DNA of 64,000 nucleotides, from the NCBI GenBank assembly GCA_034770075.1, contig CM068384.1:94390720-94454719 (forward strand). The letters run 5' to 3'. The notes under the pieces are model-generated. The model did no database searches. It was not told the origin of the DNA and saw nothing but the letters and a program-made list of their open reading frames with translations. Origin of the DNA: Aralia elata (Eukaryota > Streptophyta > Magnoliopsida > Apiales > Araliaceae). Below are positions 53,982 to 64,000 of this stretch, one piece after another. Within the stretch, counting starts at the first letter, position 1. Each line of letters begins with the position of its first letter. The translations under genes were made by a program, and so were the position numbers.

Positions 53982-56900
53982 TGTAATATTCCGAACCCTA
54001 ATAAGATTTGTATATGTAAATTATGTGTTTGTTAAATGAAATTTGTTCCGACTTGGTGTTATGTGATTGTATATTTTATTAAAGAATTAGGTCAAATAAA
54101 AAAATTCTTAAGCTGCTTAGTCGTGCTTACACGGACAAAATGATTTGTCGTGCTTCCGACGATTTCACCGAGAAGCGTCTCGGTAAATTCTTTTTATAAG
54201 CTGCTGTGTCGTGCTTGGAAATGACGAAGTGAATTGTCGTGCTTCGGAGTTAATATAATATTATATTAACTGATAAAAATCTAAAATAACTTAAATAGGG
54301 TTTAAAATGGTAAACTAAATCAGAAACCCTAATTTGAAAACCCTAATTGGTAAAAGCTGTCCGAATTGGTACATCAAAACTTTAAATATTACATAAGAAT
54401 TCTAATTGATATAATTAGATTCTAAGTAATAAGTCATTACATTAATTAGGAATCATTTAACTTAGATTAAAACCCTAATTGAAGATTTAAACCCTAATTC
54501 ATAAATTAGGAAACCCTAAACCCTAATTATGAAACCCTAATTATGAAACCCTAATCCTAATTAGGTTATCTAAACTGTAATTTATGAAATGTAAAACCTT
54601 AATTATGATATATAACCTTAATTAAGGTATTACTAAACCTAATTAAATATCCTAATCATGATTAACAAAAATCTAAGTTTAATTAGTAAGGAAATAAATC
54701 AAAAATAAAATTTTAAACTAATAGAAATTGAGATAGGAGTGTGTTAGCTTGATCTGATCTTGCTCCAGCACAAGTAGGAGACTTAGATCATATTTCAAGT
54801 AGCGCAAGTAATAAGGCCAAGATCTTTGTGGAGGCAAAAAGGTGTGAAAAGACTAAAAACCCTAATCCTTGCAATGCTATAAATAGAATGAGCCTCTGAC
54901 CATTAGACCTACGAATTCACAAGTTTATACACTCCTAAATATAGTCAAGATAATCCTCAAGTGAAGTTCCAAGCAGCTCTTAAAGATCAGATCAAGAAAT
55001 AGCTCAAGAAGGTGCAAAAACCCTAATTTTATACTAGATCTTTAAAGTTTTGTTAGATGTTATGTTTAGATGTTTAGGAATATGTGTTAACATGTTAATA
55101 AGCGATCTGGATTGTTAAATCACGTTTTCATAACATCTAGGTATGAAATTTAAGCCAAAATAGCAAACTGTTCATGCAGCCCAGAAATGTCTGGCAAGCA
55201 AGTTTGTCAGACGATTTGATCGACTTAAAATGTTTGTTTGATGTGTTTTAAAGTATGTCGTTGTAGTATGCCATGAGGATAATACATAGGAACAATAATT
55301 GTATCTAACCGATCAATATCCAAAGATATATTTGTGTGGGAAAGTCACCACTTGATCACGAGCGTTCTGTTTCTGGGCCACCCATAAAAGTGAAGAAAAG
55401 CTCTGACAGTTCACTGACAAGCTTTGATCGACCTAGATCTTGATCGCATGAGATAATTCATGAGGTTTTAATGTTTGTATCTATTATTTGCCATGTAATC
55501 TATAAATAGAAATCAACAAATCACATAAAACAAACCTAGAACAAAAGATATTAGCAATTAAACTGCGTTGACCGACCGTGACTGATGAGTTTCTGGGTAA
55601 CCCAGAAACTCAAGAACAGCATGAACAGGCTAGTTTGACCATGATTTATCTAGCATCATATGATGTTGTATGACCTAATCTAATACAGGTCGTTATACTC
55701 TACCATGTTGGCTACAACAAGAAACAAAAATCAAAACCAAAACATTAACCTGCTGGATTTAATTTGAGGTCAAAAGTCCCAATTAGACTATGACCGACTG
55801 TTTTTCATGAAGAACACCTTTAGCGACAGTCTTCATCCTCATTCCCAGAAACCTAAAAATCTAAGCAGTCCGTCGCTAAAGCCCTTTTGCGACGGTTTTA
55901 AATAAAAATTAATAAAAATAATTAAATAAATTATAAATAAATATTAAATAATTCATAATAATTAATAAATAAATATTAAAAATTATTTTTAATTATAATT
56001 AATAATTTTTAATATTCTGATATAAATTTTAAATAATTATTTAATTTAACTAAATATTAAATTATTTTAATAAATATATTAAATAAATGATTTAAAAATG
56101 ATATTAATGTATTTAAATTAGTTTAAATGATAATTAAATCATTTAAAAATATTACTAACTTTTCAAAAATATTATAAATAATAAATAAATTATTTTAAAT
56201 AATATACTAAGTATTTGAAAATATTATAAATGATAATTAAATCATTTAAATATTAAACTAAGTTTTAAAAATTATTATAAATAATAATTACATCATTTAA
56301 ATGATAAAATAAATTCTAAAAATATTATTAATGATAAAATAAATTATTTAAATAATATTTTATCTTTCTAAAAATATTATAAATGATAAATAAATCATTT
56401 AAATAATATTTTAAGTATCTAAAATTATTCTAAGTGATAAATAAATCATTTAAATAACATATTAATGTTTTAAAAATATTCTAAATGATAATTAAATCAT
56501 TTAAAAATATTCCTAAGCTTGTAAAATTATTTTAAATGATAATTACATTATCTAAGCTAATATTTCAGTTTCCAAATGAAGTTTTATTGATAAACCTATA
56601 TGTTTAGCTATCTAATAATGCGACCGAGATACCAAATCGGCGTCGAACCTTAATGAAACTTGTCTAGTTTAATTAGATAGGTATTATTATAGATTCTAAT
56701 GTTTACTACTGATATGAATAGACATAACTAGACTACCTAATGTTGATAAACAGTGTGAAACTTAACGTACTACGCTAAGGCAAGTCTTCTAACCTTGTTA
56801 CATTTAAGCAAGTATATTACATCTTGCTATCATTTGTTGTGAAATTATTGCTTCTTGTTCAGCATAACTTAAGAAATGAATCATTATTCATATATTGCTT

Positions 56901-57881
56901 GATGAAGCTTAAATTGTTGTGTCAAACCAAATTGTTTTGGTACGATATCTTATACTGAGAAATGGAACACCTTGATGTAAGGTGAACTGAAACACCTTGA
57001 TATAAGGTGGTAAATATTGATTATATGTCGACACAAATTGTAAGATGATATGCATACTCTTAGGATATTGGTTAGGCTGATCCCCTACCAGATATCCGAA
57101 ATCAAGCTTTTCTAAGTCATTAAAGACTGATAGAACTAATTGAAACACATGGTTCACGTACAGAACCCTCAGTTATACATCGTTGACATCTTTCAAATTA
57201 AACACATTGTGTTTACATTTTCAAATGAACTTGCTGAGTATTTGTAGCTCATTGTTGCATATATCTTCTTTTGCAGTTTTAAATGATTTTCCCGGCATTT
57301 CTGGGACACACAAAGGAAAAGGCCATGTTAATTAGTTTTAATTTCTATTTTGAATAATTCAAGTCTTTTAAAGGCTTTGTTGTAATAACTTAGTACTGAG
57401 AACGATGTAACCGAAATTAATGATATGAAATATATTATCATCTTTTATTATATTGAATGCGTTATACTTTGATCTTTACATTGTTTAGCATAGTTGTACT
57501 AAGTAAATACAGTATCTATATGAACTATTCATCTGAATGAGGGTATTTGAATGATATTGAGAGTCCTATAAGCTTTGAGGTTACACTTAATGAGCGTCGG
57601 TAAGGTGCCACCGTTACCGGAATGCGCCCCTCAGTTCTATGGACAATCTTATCGTTAATACTATGAATGCAGATAGATAGGGAATGTCGATATGAAAGAG
57701 ATATTCATAAGGTATGAATCTATACATCTAAGTGAGGGTATTCAAATACAGTGAACGTTCTGGCAAGAATTAGTATCTGTTATGGGATACTGTGAACCTT
57801 AGATCGAATATTTATAGCTAAACAGTTTCACGTGAGCACCAAATCTGCTACAGGAAGTGTAGAGAATTTGGGGGCGTCACA
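53982..57881 (+). repeat. 3' LTR of chromovirus E (3900 bp)
   Basis: It starts TGTAATATTCCGAACCC and ends GGGGGCGTCACA. TATAAATA is at 54878-54885. The first part carries GTCGTGCTT units (54120, 54150, 54208, 54237). The CTTTAGCGAC inverted repeat is at 55818-55832 with 55867-55881, the AT minisatellite at 55890-56540. No ORF of substance. Confidence 0.92.
54878..54885 (+). promoter_or_regulatory. TATA box in LTR of chromovirus E
   Basis: TATAAATA occurs in both LTRs (also 45302-45309), about 900 bases into the full LTR, followed by conserved sequence. Confidence 0.55.
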
Positions 57882-59062
57882 CAGATGGCATCGACATTCT
57901 TATTAAACAATTCATGAATAACAAAACTTTAACAACTTGAACAGTTTAATAATAAAACAGTTCATCAAGATAGGATATAGGTGCAGATATTGGCACACAG
58001 CACAATTAATAGCTAAACATCTTGTACAAACATAATACATTTGCACATAGATAGAAATCTTGCATAACATAAAGTTTAGACAAGAGTTAGAAACTTGATT
58101 TAAGCGCTGCTTACAACATTAAGCTAATTCGCCCTTCGAACGTCCTCTTTGGTTCTATTCTTTCTTGCTAGATGATGATCAAGGCTTGCTTGATCTTCTT
58201 CTCCTTCCATTGCTCTTGCCCGAAATTACTATCTTCCTCTCTCAATTTCTCTAGAGTTTCTTCTCTTAATTTTGTGAATTGGTAAGGAATGAAGAAGAAA
58301 TGGTGTTCTATTTATAAAATTTCCTAAGTTAGGGTATTTTGGACATTAAGCCACAAAATATCTTTTCAAGACTTAGCCCTTAAGTTTCTTCTAATTTAAC
58401 CATCCAACAACTAACCATATCATGGTTAAATGGTAGGGGATGGGATGGCAAGCTTACTTAGCAAGCTCCCCCCTCCTATTGGTCCATTTGAGTTCACTTG
58501 GATTGAATTACTTCCTAGTTAGCTTAACTAGGTTTTCTTTCCCTAGTTCGATTACTCCGACTTAATAGTTAGCCGCAATCGTGGACTTTTCTCTTTTCGG
58601 TTGACTTTCATATTTTTACCATATAATATTTCGTATTATACTCGTATTATTCTCGTATTTTACTCATATAATATTTCGTATTATACTTATATTATTCTCG
58701 GTTGACTTTCGAAATTCGTTCGACAAGTCGAAAAATCGTGTTTTTCGTTTCTGAATTTTATTAGAGATTACGTGTCGTGACATCATATAAACGCTATGCG
58801 TTCTTCGAAAAATCGAAAAACAGAAAAGGCATTTTTAGCGTGAATAGTATTTTTTTTTGTCTTTTCTTGAAAAAGTTTTATTTTCGTCTACGAAATCCTA
58901 GTTCGTAAATTCTACCACGTAAGCACCATCTAGGTCATAATACAACCTTTAAACACATACAATCACATTTACACATAATAATATTAATAAAACTCATTTT
59001 ATTAGATATTCATATTCATAAACCCAAATAATAGATTACACGAATTTTCGGGACTCACGTCA
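57882..59062 (-). repeat. Gypsy-type LTR fragment F, minus strand
   Basis: Its head on the minus strand is TGACGTGAGTCCCGAAAATTCG at 59062. Its tail (57885-58075) resembles 215-430. E's 3' LTR cuts it at 57882. A reverse TATA (TTTATAAAT-like, 58310-58318) precedes a pyrimidine-rich stretch. A 47-base-period duplication of ATATAATATTTCGTATTATAC lies at 58618-58700. No coding sequence was seen. Confidence 0.6.
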
Positions 59063-60026
59063 AAGTTTTAAAGACCGCTAAGGCAAGTATTCTAACTCCA
59101 TTCAACATTTGTTTTGAATGTTAGTTTTAAGTATATGGATGTATATTCCTATATATATATATATATATATGCTTCGGTTTACATAATATTTATCGGTTGT
59201 GCAAACTCCAGACTTATACAAACTCTCTGTTGGTTGTATAAGTGTTCAGCTATGCTATAATGCATAAATTGTTCAAGCTTTGTTATAACGCATGAATTGT
59301 TCAAGTTTTAAGTTCTGATATGCATGAACTGTTTAAGAGTTATGTCAATGCCATTTGTATCGACTAGACACATGTTAAAACATTCCAATGATATAGATAT
59401 GATCCTTTGAATTGTTGTTGAGTATAAAAAGAGCTTCCAAATCAATTTTTACTTGATGCAGATTCAGTCTGAGAATGACCAACCCTAATATTGGGGGAAT
59501 TGTTTTAATATTGTCGGCATGTTTTGTCGGGTGACGGTATGAACGCAAAGTCAGTCATTCACTAGATAGTATTTATCACCCAACATGCCTGTAACCCACG
59601 ACGGTTTACAGCGGAATAGCTGTTCAAACCTTTTTAAATGAAAATGAAAGTTCGAGGTCTTACGACCGTTGAGCAAAAGTCAGTATGTTGTTTCAAAAAT
59701 ATATTTTGAACTAAAAAGAAGTATTATTCCTATTATTCAAGATCTCTTCACAACTTTTGTTCAGTTGTTGAAGGTTTAGAAGTGTGAAAGCATGATTCTT
59801 GATTTTGTTGTTTATATGGAACTGTTATACTTATTGGGCATGTAAATGCTCATTCTTGCTTTAATTAAATGTTTCAGCGAAACTAGAGCATGCCGAAGGT
59901 TCTGGTAAGAACAAAGGCAAGGGGAAGATGAACTAGTAGAATATAGAAGAACTATCTGTAATTGATAGGAGTATTGTAATAATTAATATTTTAATTATCA
60001 TGTATTGAAGATTTAAGGGTCTTAGA
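59063..60026 (+). repeat. Gypsy LTR fragment P
   Basis: It starts in mid-LTR: CGCTAAGGCAAGTATTCTAAC resembles the CGCTAAGGCAAGTCTTCTAACC found in E's LTR (47249, 56775). A (TA)n run is at 59151-59169. The end CATGCCGAAGGTTCTGG ... AAGGCAAGG parallels the CCCGGCATTTCTGAGACAGACAAAGG stretch of E's LTR. It lacks a recognisable end and is followed directly by LTR G. Confidence 0.5.
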
Positions 60027-61037
60027 TGTGACGATCCAAGTTTTTAGAAAATATTAAGATAAGAATTTAATAAATAAAATTCTTATTTGATGATATATAG
60101 TGTAATATTATGTTGCATACGTAAATACGTGTGGTGTAATGTGTTTATGTGATTATGTGACAACGTTGTGATGTGATAATTATATTTATAATTATATATT
60201 TATCACATGGATGTAAATTGTTAGAAATAATTTGTAAGACGGAAGGAAGACAAGGAATTATTTGTGTATGTTAATTATATTATATGCATTAATGAAGAAT
60301 ATTTAAATAATTTATGAAGCTAACTTATTTTAATATGGTGAAGTGTATGCATTAAATAAATTAATTATTTTTATTTAATGTGTAATATTTATTTTATGGA
60401 AGGAAATATGGAATATAATATATTGCGTGCAATATGTTATGTGTAATGTAAATAATAGAGATTATGTAATGTATAAATGTTTATAAAATATATGTTATAT
60501 ATATCAGATAAATTATTTACTTTGATGGAAAAGGATTAAGTCGGTTAAGAAAGAAATTGCAGTGTACGACAAAAATTTTGTGTGAGCAAGAAGCGAAATT
60601 CGTGCAGCTCAAGAAATTGGAATTCTGTAAATACATAATACAATTATTCAATCACTGTTTTCCTCGTTCATCAAACCAAATTGAAAATTTCATTCACTGA
60701 TAGACTGAAATCGAGAAATTGGAGGTAATTGAATTTATTAATTCAATTATATGATTACATATGTGATTGTGATGGGTATATAACTCTATTGATTGAAAAT
60801 TTGGGGTTATAAAGCATGAATTGAGAATTTTGGTTTTATAGTTTATAGTTTTTCAAAACATAAGAATATTGAATTCAATCCTTGGTTGTGATTTAGATTG
60901 TGTAATTGGATTGGAAACTATGTTCCTAGTTATTTAATACCATGAGAATGTATCTAAAAACTATTTTTGTAAGAATTGAATATGATTTGGATGGGTTCGG
61001 CTCGAGCAGAGCCATTTTCTGGGCAGAAATTCGAAGT

Positions 61038-61085
61038 GGCGCAGCTGCGCCGCTTCCAAGCTTGAAGACCAGCGCAGCTGCGCCG
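61038..61085. repeat. GGCGCAGCTGCGCC palindrome pair, first
   Basis: A perfect 14-bp palindrome at 61038-61051 is followed by CGCTTCCA and a second GCGCAGCTGCGC at 61072-61083. The 14-mer is identical to B's leader palindrome, and CTGCGCCGCTTCCA also occurs in A's leader (9589-9602). Confidence 0.8.
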
Positions 61086-61597
61086 GTTTGCAGAAGTGAA
61101 AAAAATAAATTTGTTTTCCTGGTTTTTGATCGGGCGAGCATGTGTATAAAGTTGTATAAGCTTAAAACCATGCCTAGTATGATATGTTAGCTACTCATTC
61201 TTGAAATGACACGTCGAGGCAAGAATTTGAACGTTTTTCGAATAAAAGTTTAATAGAAACTTAAGAAAACGATTTAACGGGAAATGAAATAGAAGTTGTT
61301 TGTTTTTGAGTTGTAAACTTTGGAGCATGTGTGACAAGGTCATATATGCCTAGAAACATGCTTAGTATGATGTTATAAGCATTTGTGGTTAAAACGAGTC
61401 GTTAAAGCGGGAATTTCAAAGGATTTTCTAATGAAATTTTGAAAGGAAAACTTGGAAAATGAAACGTAAAGGACTTAGGTCGAGTTTTGAGGCTCGTAGA
61501 GATATAGTTATATGTGTTGTGTAATGTATATCAAGATTTTAAAATTGTATAGATTGGACAGAGCTGAAACAGCTCAGTTCTGAGCTATTTCAGGAGT

Positions 61598-61640
61598 GGC
61601 GCAGCTGCGCCACTCTCAAGCCAAAAGGTAGCGCAGCTGC
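61598..61640. repeat. GGCGCAGCTGCGCC palindrome pair, second
   Basis: A perfect palindrome at 61598-61611 has a decayed partner, GCGCAGCTGCATTG, at 61631-61644. The spacing is like that of the first pair, 560 bases upstream. Confidence 0.75.
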
Positions 61641-62731
61641 ATTGACCTGCAGAAATGAAATGTTGATCTGCTATGATCTGAGTTATGGGGTACACGTAAT
61701 TTGATGTTTTAAATCTCAATGCATGCTAGTAAAAGTATATGGAGTGACTAAACTCATATTAACTGTGTAAAGCCAGAATTCGCTATTAAAACGATTTCAA
61801 AATGAAAACCAATGAGCGAGATAGAGCTAATGTATACTAGTCAATATGAATCTATGTGTGAGCTTTGAATGTATAATTGATGTGGATATACATGTGATCG
61901 TATGTTGTGTAGGATTCGAAGTGTAGATAAGCTATAATAGTAATCAACTCACGAGGCAAGTTTTCCAGTTCTATTGTGTTTGTGGATTGAAAATGTTATG
62001 TGCAACTATTATGAACTTGTTTCAGTGTGCATTCTATTCAAGAACTATTAATATTCAGTTGATGATTGTTCTACGTGAACTATATAATTTGAGAACTGCG
62101 TAGCATGAGTAATAAGAAGCATGTATTAAGCATGAAGCATGTATGAAATGCATATCATGAGAAAACATGTATTATGTCGGAATGTAGAATTGCGTGCTAT
62201 GTGGAACATGATAGACTGTTAGACTTGTTGGGCTATCGAGCTCAACCTTGCAAAACATAAATTTTTGCAGATTCAGGATGCAAAGCCAGACTTTAGCTTT
62301 CAAGATGATAATGTCTAGAAGACGCATAAAGGAATGCTGTTTATTAGTTGAAATTCTTATTGTATCGAGATGATGATGTACGATGTAAACTTGATGTATT
62401 CAATATATATACAAAAGAGTGTTTGTTTCAAATCCATTGTTTTGAATGGTTTATAGAGTTAATCCATAGAGTGATAATACTATATAAGAATGAATCCGAA
62501 TGTAGAATTAAGTTGTTTGTACTCATATCTACTTCGATATATAATCATAAAGGTTGCGATTTAGGGAACGAAAGCAAGAAAGATATAAAATTTTAAATTA
62601 TTCGCATTTTCATCTGTTATTTCATCTAAGTATGATGTAACGCTGAATCAAGATAGTATTTAACGCACAAGGTCAGCATTAAGATTAGTCCTAATTTGGA
62701 TTAAGTTGGTCCCGATTTTGGGGGCGTTACA

Positions 62732-63438
62732 GTTGGTATCAAAGTCGTAGGTTATAAAACTTAGGTAAGAGAAACCTCAGGCTATAACCTTACGGAAATA
62801 ATAAAGATTTAGTATGAATAGTAAAATGGTTTATAATAAAAAGAGAAGAATAAGAAGATCGTAGAATAAGACGATCGTAAGGATAAGGAGAAATGATTGC
62901 AAAATAAGATCACGACATGGTCGGATTGAATTATAGAATGACAGATGATCTGTCAAACGATTTAGTAGATATAGCCTGACGCTATAAAGATAAGATACTA
63001 TGAAGTAGTACAAGAATAAAAGTTAGGAGTTGTAGATGATGATATATGCATTTCATATTGAGTAAAGAGCAAGATAATATTTAATAAGATTGGGCAGGAT
63101 TTCAATTGAGGACTCATGTGACAGCTGAGTTGTACAAACCTTTGTATGGGCAGAGGTTTTGTGCTTGGTTTAACGACTACTTAGTTTATCATATTAATAA
63201 TCATTAAAATGTTAATGTCGCGCTATCAATGTATATATGGCAAGAAGGTGATTCTTTTCTCATGTTTATAATTGACAGATAAAAAATACTAAGGTTAGGT
63301 GCGAGTTCTTAAAACTCATGCTTATGGTTAGTTTGTGACTCATAACTATATGGTATGTTTTTGAACCCCTAAGCGTATGGACAGTTCCTGATTGGTTCTT
63401 GGACTACGTATTACCGGGACAAGTTCTTAAACTCATAT
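62732..63438 (+). mobile_element. Truncated internal region of gypsy element G
   Basis: It begins GTTGGTATCAAAGTCG, a tRNA-Met primer site. The following leader (GTAGGTTATAAAACTTAGGTAAG) parallels that of E. A stretch near 63145 (LYGQRFCAWF) might be a relic of the integrase LYGRRC block, but this is weak. The region ends where LTR H begins, without a polypurine tract. Confidence 0.5.
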
Positions 63439-64000
63439 TGTGACGAACGAGATTTTTGTAATTTAATTTAAATATTTATTGAATTAAATAAATATTTTTC
63501 GATGATTTAATTATTGAATTAAATAATTAATTGATGAATTTATGGTCGATTAATTTAATTATATGTGTTACATTAGTTAAATTAATGCAGAGAATTTTTA
63601 TATTCAAAGTACGTATCTAATTGAACTTATTTGATTAAATGAATTATTTAATAAGCATAATGTTATTCTAATTAATTTAATAATTAATTAGAGATTTAAT
63701 GATTTGTCATAATCAATAAATGAGAATTTTAATTATGTGACTATGTGATTTAATGTGGAATTATTCTATTTTATTTAATTGATTTAAATGAGATTATTTA
63801 GTTAATTAAAAATGTGACATTAAACTATATTATAAGCAATTTATTAAAATAAACTAGAAAGGAGGAATAAAAGTGCTAAACAAACAATGCCTTAGTGGAG
63901 GTTGGAGTCAGTTAACCTATTATGGGATTAACTGACAACCATGTTGTGTCAGTTCTTCATGATATGCATTGTTTTTTTAAGTCTAAGTCAGAGCAATACA
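63439..64000 (+). repeat. Head of LTR H, plus strand, cut by the window edge
   Basis: It starts TGTGACGAACGAGATTTTTG and continues to the window end. The first roughly 190 bases match the reverse complement of 1-188. No TATA box or coding sequence is visible in the part present. Confidence 0.65.

Larger units (their letters stand above)
44711..57881 (+). mobile_element. Ty3/gypsy chromovirus E, Tekay type
   Basis: Order: 5' LTR 44711-48383 (first 340 bp missing), tRNA-Met primer site, an extra ORF, gag, pol with protease, reverse transcriptase, RNase H, integrase and chromodomain, polypurine tract, and 3' LTR 53982-57881. The chromodomain after integrase (VIWRNQNIEEATWELE ... YPHLF) and the very long LTRs fit the Tekay/Del clade. 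There are fifteen in-frame stops and one frameshift. Confidence 0.92.
60027..62731 (+). repeat. 5' LTR of gypsy element G (2705 bp)
   Basis: It starts TGTGACGATCCAAG and ends TTTTGGGGGCGTTACA, followed by a tRNA-Met-like primer site. It carries the ACTCACGAGGCAAGTTTTCC stretch (61949-61968) typical of this LTR group. Two pairs of GC palindromes lie at 61038-61085 and 61598-61640. ORFs at 60926-61190 merely overlap the palindromes and are not credible. Confidence 0.75.

Noticed and set aside
60926..61190. Paired frames over the G palindromes
   Set aside because: A palindrome gives openings on both strands; no homology or start context.
62348..62596. 82-codon frame in the G LTR
   Set aside because: It lies wholly inside an LTR, is AT-biased, and has no recognisable domain.

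Overview
The window is plant nuclear DNA, probably from a eudicot, and looks like gene-poor, AT-rich heterochromatin. I found no host gene, rRNA, intact tRNA gene or CRISPR array. Almost every base belongs to LTR retrotransposons or their remains. The plant call rests on Ty1/copia elements primed by initiator tRNA-Met, a chromodomain-bearing Ty3/gypsy element of Tekay type, and an Athila-like non-autonomous element primed by tRNA-Asp.

Layout. 1-188 is the head of an LTR on the minus strand, and its relative lies in the opposite direction at 63439-64000. 189-4260 is decayed Ty3/gypsy LTR and 3' internal sequence, mostly on the minus strand. 4261-7641 is old repeat DNA resembling Tat-type gypsy untranslated sequence, with a 180-bp tandem repeat. 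7647-44470 is one copia element, called A here, bounded by identical 5-bp target duplications (GACGA). A has been blown apart by nested insertions. Copia element B (minus strand, 13476-31550) sits in A's pol gene. Copia element C (minus strand, 15710-24722) sits in B's RNase H region and is flanked by ACCGC duplications. A tandem pair of Athila-like elements, D (31551-42025), abuts B's 5' LTR. A deletion scar with copied filler (41993-42061) joins D to the last part of A's pol, and A's 3' LTR follows.

44476-44710 continues the DNA into which A jumped. 44711-57881 is chromovirus E, with 3.9-kb LTRs, an extra ORF before gag, gag with three zinc knuckles, and a nearly complete pol ending in a chromodomain. 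Fifteen in-frame stops and one frameshift break it. 57882-63438 holds pieces of at least three more gypsy LTRs (F, P, G).

How the parts relate. A, B and C are one copia family in three states: A has lost its reverse transcriptase, B keeps its reading frame but carries stops, and C is badly decayed although it is the innermost insertion. D encodes only a 352-residue gag-like protein and would need enzymes from another element. The less expected signals are a GC-rich palindrome module shared by unrelated retrotransposon classes, a four-fold hairpin array in D with a compensatory base change, repeated leader hairpins in the copia family, and stop codons that nearly all fit cytosine deamination.
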